Shown in pieces: positions 6,488 to 12,351 of a stretch of 12,376 nucleotides of DNA. The translations under genes were made by a program, and so were the position numbers. The DNA lies in contig CALBJM010000405.1 of NCBI GenBank assembly GCA_937893225.1, positions 1 to 12,376 on the forward strand. Reading direction: 5' to 3'. Origin of the DNA: an uncultured Erysipelotrichaceae bacterium (GTDB lineage: Bacteria > Bacillota_I > Bacilli_A > Erysipelotrichales > Erysipelotrichaceae). Numbering within the stretch: the first letter of the stretch is position 1; the number at the start of each line of letters is the position of its first letter. The notes beneath the pieces were generated by a model. The model was not told the DNA's origin. It did not search any database and worked only from the letters and a program-made list of their open reading frames with translations.

Positions 6488-7123
6488 TTATTGTCCATAT
6501 TTATGTAAAGCAAAGTCGCGCATCCAAAGTGTATTTTCTGTGGAAATTTTGATTGGTGTTCCTATTGTGAGTGCTTTTTGATAGATATCTGCACAGCTTT
6601 CTAAAACAGATGCGACTTTTAAACATTCAGTAAAGTCTTTTCCTACACAAACTGCACCGTGGTTGCTCATTAGTACGGCTTGCTTGTTATCGAGTGCAGC
6701 GACAACATTTTTTGCTAGATCGAGTGTGCCTGGTAAAGCGTATTTTGCGCATTCAACAGTGCCACCAATGGATTGTGCCATTTCATCTGTGATAACAGGG
6801 ATTGGTTTATGCAGTGTGGCAAATATAGTGGATGCAATTGCGTGCGTATGTATAATAGCGTGAACATCTTTTCTGTTTTGATAGATGAGAACATGCAGCA
6901 TACTTTCGATACTTGGTTTTCTTTTTCCTCCAATTTGTTTTCCGCTTGTATCGAGTATGCAGATGTCGTTTTCTTGTAGGGTGTCATAAGGCATCCCAGA
7001 TGGAGTGATATAGATGTTTCCGTCTTTATCGATGCATGATAGGTTTCCCCATGTTTCGATAGTGAGATTTTTTTTAGACATTGTAAGTCCTGTTTCAATA
7101 ATTTTTTGCTTAGTGTTTTTCAT
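6488..7123 (-). CDS. Class II aldolase (fuculose-1-phosphate / 5-deoxyribulose-1-phosphate aldolase type)
   Basis: A 211-residue zinc-dependent aldolase that cleaves a ketose-1-phosphate to DHAP and an aldehyde. The key residues fall at the same numbers as in E. coli FucA: E73 (SIES), H92 and H94 (IHTHA) and H155 (SNHG). GNLS at 26-29 and TPSGMPYD at 40-47 form the phosphate-binding region. The neighbour mtnA argues for 5-(methylthio)ribulose-1-phosphate or 5-deoxyribulose-1-phosphate as substrate (Ald2/DrdA role) and not fuculose. The ATG at 7123 keeps the first helix colinear with FucA. It lacks a Shine-Dalgarno sequence, while the internal M15 has CAGGA nearby but would remove that helix. 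It is the first gene of the operon aldolase-mtnA-tcdA. Confidence 0.87.
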   Translation of the reverse strand: MKNTKQKIIETGLTMSKKNLTIETWGNLSCIDKDGNIYITPSGMPYDTLQENDICILDTSGKQIGGKRKPSIESMLHVLIYQNRKDVHAIIHTHAIASTIFATLHKPIPVITDEMAQSIGGTVECAKYALPGTLDLAKNVVAALDNKQAVLMSNHGAVCVGKDFTECLKVASVLESCADIYQKALTIGTPIKISTENTLWMRDFALHKYGQ

Positions 7124-7129
7124 ATATTT

Positions 7130-7135
7130 ATTGTA
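7130..7135 (-). promoter_or_regulatory. Candidate -10 box for the aldolase operon
   Basis: On the minus strand TACAAT ends exactly six bases before the aldolase ATG, so the transcript would begin at or next to the start codon. No -35 box is recognised at 17 bases. Other A/T-rich -10-like hexamers (TATTCT, TATATA) lie slightly upstream, so the position is uncertain. Confidence 0.3.
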
Positions 7136-7157
7136 TATAGAATATGCATGGAGTGCT

Positions 7158-7197
7158 TATGAAAATAATTACGGTATTTTCATAGAATATGAAAAAT
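7158..7197. promoter_or_regulatory. Inverted repeat with a third half-site: candidate operator between divergent units
   Basis: TATGAAAATA (7158-7167) and TATTTTCATA (7175-7184) are a perfect 10-bp inverted repeat around a 7-base spacer ATTACGG. TATGAAAAAT (7188-7197) repeats the half-site a third time after three bases. The element lies 35-74 bases upstream of the aldolase ATG and just before the T-box promoter, so a dimeric regulator could control the aldolase operon. It lacks a following T run, so it is unlikely to be a terminator. No regulator gene is in the window. Confidence 0.5.
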
Positions 7198-7223
7198 TTA
7201 TAAAAAGAATTGTATAAAATATA

Positions 7224-7252
7224 TTGCGTTCTATTTGTGTTGAAAGTATAGT
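7224..7252 (+). promoter_or_regulatory. Promoter of the T-box/trpXYZ transcript
   Basis: TTGCGT (7224-7229) and TATAGT (7247-7252) are separated by 17 bases. The transcript would start near 7259, a few bases before Stem I of the T-box, which is where it should be. Confidence 0.6.
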
Positions 7253-7258
7253 GAAAAT

Positions 7259-7516
7259 ATAAAACCGATGAGCAGGAGATCAAACACAGAAGGTAACTCA
7301 TAGAGAATCGGGATGGTGGAAACCGATAGGTAATGCGCTGTGCAAATGGACCTGTGAGGGCTAGATGAAAGCAAATGTGAGTATTTCTAGACGCAGTGTC
7401 AGCGTTAAAAGACAGAAAATGTGATGGCATTTTCCTGGAGAGTGAGAAGAGGTTTCTTCTAATTAAGGTGGTACCGCAGGCATAGCAGCTTGTCCTTATA
7501 GGACAGGCTTTTTTTG
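7259..7516 (+). ncRNA. T-box riboswitch with Trp (UGG) specifier
   Basis: Stem I can be folded by eye. CAGG (7273-7276) pairs CCTG (7351-7354) below the specifier loop, and CACAG (7285-7289) pairs CTGTG (7338-7342) above it. The AGAGA bulge is at 7302-7306. ATCGG/CCGAT closes an apical loop with the conserved GGTG (7315-7318). The 3' side of the specifier loop reads CAAATGGACC, which places the codon TGG at 7347-7349 with the usual A after it, hence tRNA-Trp. The antiterminator T-box is AAGGTGGTACCGC (7465-7477), with bulge TGGT (7469-7472). AAGG can pair CCTT of the terminator arm. Uncharged tRNA-Trp would stabilise the antiterminator and allow transcription of the transporter. The bulge base T7472 pairs with A73 or wobbles with G73. 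Confidence 0.92.
7487..7516 (+). terminator. Regulatory terminator of the T-box leader
   Basis: AGCTTGTCCT and AGGACAGGCT form a stem with one G-U pair and a very short loop, followed by a T run. Its 5' arm overlaps the CCTT segment needed for the antiterminator, as expected for a transcription-attenuating T-box. Confidence 0.9.
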
Positions 7517-7554
7517 TTGGTAGCCAGGTGAATGCGAAAAGGAGGATAAAACAC

Positions 7555-8550
7555 ATGAAAAAAACAGTTTCTTTATTTTTAGCAGCCACAATGGCTACAA
7601 CAATGGGATGTTCTACACCAACTACTTCAACAGATGCTGCAAAGACATATAAAGTGGCAATCGTGAAGCAATTGGATCATGCTTCTTTAGATGAGATAGC
7701 TAAGGCGATAACAGAAGAATTTGATGCTTTGGCAAAAAAAGACAATGTCAAAATTGAATATGGAGATGTATATTCTGGGCAAAATGATCAAACGACATTG
7801 CAACAAATTGGCTCACAAGTCGTGGCAGAAGGTGTGGATTGCATCGTTCCAATTGCTACTTTGGCAGCGCAAACAATGACCGTTTCTTCTTCGGGTGCAA
7901 TACCCGTTGTATATGCGGCGGTATCAGATCCTGAAGCTGCAGATCTAACAGATATGGAGTATGTAACCGGTACATCGGATGCATTAAATACAGAACAGAT
8001 CATGAAGATGATATTTTCACAAAATCCAAAGGCGGATAAAATTGGTTTGCTATATTCTAAGTCAGAAGCAAATAGTACAAAACCGATTGCTGAAGCAAAA
8101 GCATATTTGGATGAAAAGGGCATTAGCTATGTGGAAGTGACTGGGAATACGAATGACGAGATTCGTCAAGCAGCTGCTGCATTGATACAGAATCAAGTGG
8201 ATGCGGTATTTACGCCTACGGATAATGTTGTTATGGCTGCAGAATTGTCCATTGCACAAGAATTTGCGGATGCAAAGATTCCACATTATACAGGTGCTGA
8301 TTCTTTTGTGAGAAATGGTGCATTTGTAACTTGTGGGGTTAATTATACAGATTTAGGAAAAGAAACTGCGGATCTAGCTTATCAAACAATGGTAAAAGGA
8401 ATCGATGCAACAGGATATGCTGGAAGCTATGAAGTGATGGATGGTGGAATCATTACAGTAAACCAAGATACTTGTGAAAAGATTGGTGTAGATGCTTCCG
8501 TGTTTGATACGTTTGGAAAAGTGACTATGGTTTCTACGAGTGAGGAGTAA
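7555..8550 (+). CDS. trpX: Tryptophan ABC transporter substrate-binding lipoprotein
   Basis: A 331-residue extracellular lipoprotein of the ABC_sub_bind family (PF04392-like). The signal MKKTVSLFLAATMATTMGC gives C19 as lipid attachment; TMGC is a slightly atypical lipobox. The two-lobed fold is suggested by YKVAIVKQLDH near the mature start, TTLQQIGSQVVAEGVDCIVPIATLAAQT-type helix-strand patterns (phrases split here for brevity), PVVYAAVSDP, NPKADKIGLLYSKSEANS and the DAVFTPTDNVV region. The ATG at 7555 has AAGGAGG (7539-7545) nine bases upstream; an in-frame GTG 27 bases earlier lacks such a site. The Trp assignment comes from the T-box with a UGG specifier plus the established TrpXYZ family. 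On the protein alone, other small-molecule ligands would be possible. It is the first gene of a three-gene operon. Confidence 0.87.
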   Translation: MKKTVSLFLAATMATTMGCSTPTTSTDAAKTYKVAIVKQLDHASLDEIAKAITEEFDALAKKDNVKIEYGDVYSGQNDQTTLQQIGSQVVAEGVDCIVPIATLAAQTMTVSSSGAIPVVYAAVSDPEAADLTDMEYVTGTSDALNTEQIMKMIFSQNPKADKIGLLYSKSEANSTKPIAEAKAYLDEKGISYVEVTGNTNDEIRQAAAALIQNQVDAVFTPTDNVVMAAELSIAQEFADAKIPHYTGADSFVRNGAFVTCGVNYTDLGKETADLAYQTMVKGIDATGYAGSYEVMDGGIITVNQDTCEKIGVDASVFDTFGKVTMVSTSEE

Positions 8551-8552
8551 GA

Positions 8553-9455
8553 ATGGGATATATATTACAGACCGCATTGCAATTAGGGTGCGTGTATTCT
8601 TTTGTGGCGTTAGCGTTATTTTTGAGCTATAGGGTTTTAGATATTGCAGATCTGACAACGGATGGTGCATTTGTTCTAGGTATGGCAGTGAGTGTTAGCT
8701 GGTGTAGTAATGGGCATCCATGGCTTGGTTTATTGTTTGCGATGCTTGCTGGTGGATGTGCAGGTTTTGTTACCGCAACGCTACAGACGCGTTTAGGTGT
8801 ACCTTCTATCTTGGCGGGTATTGTTACAAATACGGGATTGTATACAGTGAATTTAATGGCAATGGGTTGGTCAAGTAATATTTCTTTATTAAAAAGTGCG
8901 ACAGTTTTTACGTTGTTTCAACAAACTGGGATTGCTGGAAAATATAATAGCATTGTTTTGTGCGGTATTTTTACGATTGTTGCAATGGGTATCATGAAGT
9001 GGTTCTTGTCTACGCGGCTTGGCTTATCTATTCGGGCTACTGGAGATAATGCAGATATGGTTTCTGCTTCTTCTATTAATCCTTGTTTTACGATTACTGT
9101 TGGTTTGATCGTTGCTAATATGTTAACGGCTTTATCAGGTGGTTTAGCTGGGCAGCTGCAAAAGAGTGCAGATATCAATGCAGGTACAGGTATTGTGACA
9201 ATTGGTCTAGCAACGTTGATCATTGGAGAGGCACTGGTACATGGAAAAAAGAGTATTGGTAGAAATATCGTTGCTTGTTTAGTGGGGAATGTCGTTTATC
9301 GGTGTATTTATGCATTTGTATTATCTTCACATATGATTCCTGTAGAAGGCTTGAAATTAATGACAGCATTTGTGGTTGCTTTAGCTATAGCAATGCCGCA
9401 TATGAAAGATACATATCACATGAAACAAAGAGAAAGAAGGGAAAAGAAATGTTGA
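8553..9455 (+). CDS. trpY: Tryptophan ABC transporter permease
   Basis: A 300-residue permease resembling the branched-chain amino acid (LivH) type and not the HisM type seen earlier in the window. About eight hydrophobic segments are visible, including 10-27, 38-52, 57-75, 86-104, 133-150, 175-192, 215-230 and 268-284. The cytoplasmic loop GLSIRATGDNADMVSASSIN (about 157-176) is the ATPase-docking loop of this family. The tail is strongly basic (KQRERREKKC). Its ATG lies 2 bases after the trpX stop, with GAGGAG at 8542-8547 inside the trpX end as ribosome site. Its own stop overlaps the next gene by 7 bases. It should form the membrane channel for Trp with TrpX and TrpZ. Confidence 0.87.
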   Translation: MGYILQTALQLGCVYSFVALALFLSYRVLDIADLTTDGAFVLGMAVSVSWCSNGHPWLGLLFAMLAGGCAGFVTATLQTRLGVPSILAGIVTNTGLYTVNLMAMGWSSNISLLKSATVFTLFQQTGIAGKYNSIVLCGIFTIVAMGIMKWFLSTRLGLSIRATGDNADMVSASSINPCFTITVGLIVANMLTALSGGLAGQLQKSADINAGTGIVTIGLATLIIGEALVHGKKSIGRNIVACLVGNVVYRCIYAFVLSSHMIPVEGLKLMTAFVVALAIAMPHMKDTYHMKQRERREKKC

Positions 9456-10237
9456 AATTAGAACACATCCAAAAAACATTCAATCCTGGAACGCTCAATG
9501 AAAAGCATGCATTAGATGCTATTGATTTAGAAGTACATGATGGTGATTTTATAACGATCGTAGGAAGCAATGGTGCAGGAAAATCTACACTATTCAATGC
9601 GATTGGAGGAAATTTCTTGTGTGATGAAGGAAGAATCATTCTGGATGATCAAAATATCACATTTACACCAGAATATAAACGCTCAAAATATATTGGACGT
9701 CTTTTTCAAGATCCTATGAAAGGGACTGCACCGCATATGACGATTCAAGAAAATCTTGCGCTAGCATACTTGCGTGCAGGAAAAGCACGTACGTTTTCTC
9801 GTATTACAAAAAAAGACAAAGAAAAATTCCAAGATATTGTTGCACAATTAGGCATTGGTTTAGAGAATCGTATGGATGCGCCTGTAGGAACACTGTCTGG
9901 TGGGCAGCGACAGTCTTTGACATTGTTGATGGCAACGATCGTTCCTCCAAAATTATTGTTGTTGGATGAACATACAGCAGCATTGGATCCATCTGCAGCA
10001 GATAATATCATGTCTTTGACAAATCGCATTGTTAAAGAAAATGGTATTACGTGTTTGATGGTTACACATAATATGAAAATGGCATTGGAAACAGGAAATC
10101 GTATGTTGATGATGCATCAAGGAAAAATCATATACGATGTTTGTGGAAAAGAGAAAGCTCGATTAAGTGTAGAAGATCTTATGCATCGTTTTCATGATTC
10201 ATTGAATGATGACAGAATAGTATTGACAGAAGATTAG
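9449..10237 (+). CDS. trpZ: Tryptophan ABC transporter ATP-binding protein
   Basis: A 262-residue ABC ATPase. Walker A is GSNGAGKST (39-47), the Q-loop is Q87 in GRLFQDP, the signature is LSGGQRQS (149-156), Walker B is LLLLDEHTAALDP with E174, and the switch histidine is H207 in VTHNM. H175 replaces the usual proline of the DEPT stretch; I recall this as common in this subfamily, so I do not read it as a defect. The frame is open for 58 codons upstream, but the ATG at 9449 has AGAAGG at 9435-9440 and gives MLKLEHIQKTF, normal for the family. It overlaps trpY by 7 bases. The TAG stop is part of the terminator hairpin that ends the operon. Confidence 0.9.
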   Translation: MLKLEHIQKTFNPGTLNEKHALDAIDLEVHDGDFITIVGSNGAGKSTLFNAIGGNFLCDEGRIILDDQNITFTPEYKRSKYIGRLFQDPMKGTAPHMTIQENLALAYLRAGKARTFSRITKKDKEKFQDIVAQLGIGLENRMDAPVGTLSGGQRQSLTLLMATIVPPKLLLLDEHTAALDPSAADNIMSLTNRIVKENGITCLMVTHNMKMALETGNRMLMMHQGKIIYDVCGKEKARLSVEDLMHRFHDSLNDDRIVLTED

Positions 10238-10251
10238 CCTAGGACTAATCT
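10223..10251 (+). promoter_or_regulatory. Candidate ybaK promoter embedded in the trpZ end and terminator
   Basis: A perfect TTGACA (10223-10228) in the last codons of trpZ is followed after 17 bases by TAATCT (10246-10251), which keeps T1, A2 and T6 of the -10 consensus. TAATCT is the 3' arm of the trp terminator. The start would be near 10258, after the hairpin, giving a leader of about 15 bases to the ybaK ATG. Confidence 0.45.
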
Positions 10252-10256
10252 TTTTT
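10231..10256 (+). terminator. Terminator of the trpXYZ operon
   Basis: AGATTAG (10231-10237) and CTAATCT (10245-10251) form a 7-bp stem with loop CCTAGGA, followed by TTTTT. The trpZ stop codon is within the 5' arm. The low GC content suggests a moderate terminator. Confidence 0.75.
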
Positions 10257-10272
10257 GTCGGAAGTGAGAATT

Positions 10273-10764
10273 ATGGCGAAAAAAGAAACAAAGACAAATG
10301 CAATGCGTATATTAGATGCAGAAGGTGTTTTATATGATATTCATACATATGATGTGAGTGATGATTTGATTGATGGAGTTTCTGTGGCAAAAAAGTGTGG
10401 CCAAGACCCAGAACAAGTATTTAAAACGCTTGTGACAGAAGGAAACGATAAGAATCATTATGTGTTTGTTATTCCTGTAGCTGAAAAGTTGGATCTAAAA
10501 GCTTGTGCGAAAGCTGTAGGTGTAAAAAGTGTCGAGATGATTCCACAAAAAGAATTGTTGAAATTAACGGGTTATATTCATGGAGGTTGTTCTCCTATTG
10601 GAATGAAAAAATTATTTGTTACAGTGTTTGATGAAACCGTTGTTTTATTTGATAAGATCATGGTTTCTGGTGGAAGAGTGGGGACACAGGTGGAAGTGAA
10701 TGTTGAAGATTTGTTGCGTGTTACAAAGGGAAAGGTTTCAGCTATTACAAGAAGTGTTTCATAA
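10273..10764 (+). CDS. ybaK: Cys-tRNA(Pro)/Cys-tRNA(Cys) deacylase, YbaK/EbsC family
   Basis: A 163-residue cytoplasmic trans-editing protein that would hydrolyse misacylated Cys-tRNA(Pro). The invariant lysine is K51 in EQVFKTLV (K46 in the H. influenzae protein). GYIHGGCSPIG (100-110) and SGGRVGTQVEV (132-142) form the pocket typical of bacterial YbaK. Length is standard. An alternative TTG at 10255 would lie inside the terminator T run, so the ATG at 10273 is chosen; GGAAGTGAG just upstream is a modest ribosome site. It stands alone between the trp terminator and the M23 gene's promoter. The related ProX/INS deacylases are a less likely alternative. Confidence 0.9.
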   Translation: MAKKETKTNAMRILDAEGVLYDIHTYDVSDDLIDGVSVAKKCGQDPEQVFKTLVTEGNDKNHYVFVIPVAEKLDLKACAKAVGVKSVEMIPQKELLKLTGYIHGGCSPIGMKKLFVTVFDETVVLFDKIMVSGGRVGTQVEVNVEDLLRVTKGKVSAITRSVS

Positions 10765-10778
10765 ACTTTCACAAAACT

Positions 10779-10799
10779 AGACACAATGTCTGATATAAT
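10779..10799 (+). promoter_or_regulatory. Extended -10 promoter of the M23 gene with an inverted repeat
   Basis: TGATATAAT (10791-10799) is a consensus extended -10 box. No -35 box lies at the normal distance (TTCACA at 10768-10773 is 20 bases away). AGACA-CAA-TGTCT (10779-10791) is an exact inverted repeat abutting the -10 box and could bind a regulator. The box ends six bases before the M23 ATG. Confidence 0.5.
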
Positions 10800-10805
10800 A
10801 GAGAT

Positions 10806-12311
10806 ATGTTAAAAAATAAAATCATAAAAATTGTGATAGCGGTAAGTACTGCTTTGTTATACATGAATCCTACCGTACTTGCGGAAGAGGATAATCCTTG
10901 TGGAAATATTCAGACACAAGCTGATGTTGATGCGTGTAATGCGTATCAACAACAATTGAAAGCTAGTAATGCAGAAGCAGCAAAGCAATTGGAGGAAATC
11001 CAAGCAAAGCGCGCAGAGATTGCGGCAGATATTGCAAAATATGCAAAACAATTGGAAACATACCAAGCAGAATTGGATACATTAAATCAAAAAGTGGAAG
11101 ATTTGAATACCCAAATAGCATCCATCCAGACACAAATCGATGATACACAAGCAAAGACGGAAGCAAAGCAAGCAGAAATAGACGAAAACCAAGGACAGAT
11201 TATGCAATTAGGCGATAAAGTAAAGTCCCGTATGTCTTCTTCACAGTCTGGCATGCGAATCAATAAAACGTTTTCTATATTGATGGGTGCTTCTACATTC
11301 CAAGATTTCATTCGTATCGCAAATGGGTTGAGTGATATTAGTAACTATGATAACGAAACAACACAACAATTGGTTACATTATCAGAAAAGCTAAAAACAG
11401 ATAAAGCGGAATTACAAGATCTCCAACAACAATTGGAAACGCAAAAAGAAAGCCTCACAGCAAAGCAAGAAGAAGTGAATACCCAAAAAGAAAGTGTTGC
11501 CATAAAACAAGCTGAAATTCAGGTCATCAAAGATGCTGCAGAAGATAGTGCGGCAGAAATGGAAGCACAAGGCAATACGATTGCAGAAAATATTAGTGAT
11601 GTCAAAAATACGATTTCTTCTAATGCAAGCAATATTGAAGAATTCCAAAAAAAGCTAGAAGAACAACGAAAACAAGAAGAAGCAAATAAGAATCAAAGTG
11701 GTTCTTCCTCAAGTTCTGGTAACAGTAGTGCTTCAGGTGGAAATACGCCAAGTGGTACAAGTGGATGGGTCAATCCCGTTCCTGGTGCATATCGTAGTGC
11801 AGGTACTTGGAATTATCCAGGTGGCGGTAAGCATTTGGGATATGATTTTGCGGCATCAACGGGAACAACGATCCGTGCGGTTGGTGATGGATATGTGATT
11901 AATAGTGCAGATGGTTGTGCATATGGCAGCTTGGGTAGTACATGCCATGGTACAGGTGGTTCTTCGGGTGGCGGAAACCAAGTGTATTTGTTGACTGCAG
12001 TGAATGGTTCTTTATATGCGGTGAAGTATTTACATATGCAATTGAATTCTCCAGTGGCTACTGGTACATGGGTAAGTGCTGGCGATTATGTTGGCAGAGT
12101 TGGAGCAACGGGTAATGTAACTGGACCGCATTGTCACGTAGAAATATTCTATCTTGGTGATGCATCTAATTTCTCAAATTATCTATATAGCTGGAATGGT
12201 GATCTTGCATTTGGCTGCGGTTGGGCTGGCAGTTATGATGGATATGGCAGAAGATGTGAGGCAGGATATGGAGCGCCATGTCGTATTAGACCTGAGAGTG
12301 TATTTGGATAA
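10806..12311 (+). CDS. Secreted coiled-coil M23 peptidase (PcsB/CwlO-like N-terminus, LytM domain)
   Basis: A 501-residue exported cell-wall hydrolase or hydrolase activator. A signal peptide (1-26, cut after VLA) precedes a long Gln/Glu/Lys-rich coiled coil (about 45-145 and 183-295). This is interrupted by NKTFSILMGASTFQDFIRIANGL-type residues (about 153-175, key FSILMGASTFQDF), the hallmark of the PcsB/CwlO coiled-coil region. A Ser/Gly linker (297-320) leads to the M23 domain. There the zinc site HLGYD (H343, D347), the catalytic H410 and H442-C-H444 are all present, so it should be an active glycyl or D,D-type endopeptidase. Eight cysteines occur after the signal peptide (32, 44, 371, 380, 443, 471, 484, 492). 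The ATG at 10806 gives a well-formed signal peptide but has no Shine-Dalgarno site. The gene is monocistronic. Confidence 0.9.
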   Translation: MLKNKIIKIVIAVSTALLYMNPTVLAEEDNPCGNIQTQADVDACNAYQQQLKASNAEAAKQLEEIQAKRAEIAADIAKYAKQLETYQAELDTLNQKVEDLNTQIASIQTQIDDTQAKTEAKQAEIDENQGQIMQLGDKVKSRMSSSQSGMRINKTFSILMGASTFQDFIRIANGLSDISNYDNETTQQLVTLSEKLKTDKAELQDLQQQLETQKESLTAKQEEVNTQKESVAIKQAEIQVIKDAAEDSAAEMEAQGNTIAENISDVKNTISSNASNIEEFQKKLEEQRKQEEANKNQSGSSSSSGNSSASGGNTPSGTSGWVNPVPGAYRSAGTWNYPGGGKHLGYDFAASTGTTIRAVGDGYVINSADGCAYGSLGSTCHGTGGSSGGGNQVYLLTAVNGSLYAVKYLHMQLNSPVATGTWVSAGDYVGRVGATGNVTGPHCHVEIFYLGDASNFSNYLYSWNGDLAFGCGWAGSYDGYGRRCEAGYGAPCRIRPESVFG

Positions 12312-12316
12312 TGTGT

Positions 12317-12351
12317 AAAAAAGTACGTTAGAAAAACTAGCGTACTTTTTT
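12317..12351. terminator. Strong, possibly bidirectional terminator after the M23 gene
   Basis: Arms at 12317-12331 and 12337-12351 (AAAAAAGTACGTTAG, CTAGCGTACTTTTTT) pair over 15 positions with one G-U pair and an AAAAA loop. A run of A before and T after the core makes it usable on both strands. It begins 6 bases after the M23 stop. Confidence 0.85.

Noticed and set aside
7158..7184. Inverted repeat considered as a terminator for one of the divergent units.
   Set aside because: No gene ends there, the stem is A/T-only apart from one G-C pair per arm, and no T run follows on either strand.
7528..7554. A GTG start nine codons upstream of trpX.
   Set aside because: It would put basic residues and the ribosome site itself into the protein. 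The ATG at 7555 has AAGGAGG at correct spacing and yields a normal lipoprotein signal.
7528..8670. Long reverse-strand and out-of-frame open frames within the transporter genes.
   Set aside because: They lack ribosome sites and recognisable domains, and overlap genes with clear family motifs, so they are shadows.
9275..9448. A 58-codon in-frame extension upstream of the trpZ ATG.
   Set aside because: It lies wholly inside trpY in another frame. The ATG at 9449 has its own ribosome site and gives the normal ABC ATPase N-terminus.
10149..10237. Histidine in place of proline in the Walker B/DEPT region of TrpZ, considered as a sign of inactivation.
   Set aside because: The catalytic E174, Walker A, signature and switch histidine are all intact, and this substitution is one I recall as usual in this transporter subfamily. 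The substitution itself lies at residue 175, near 9971-9973.
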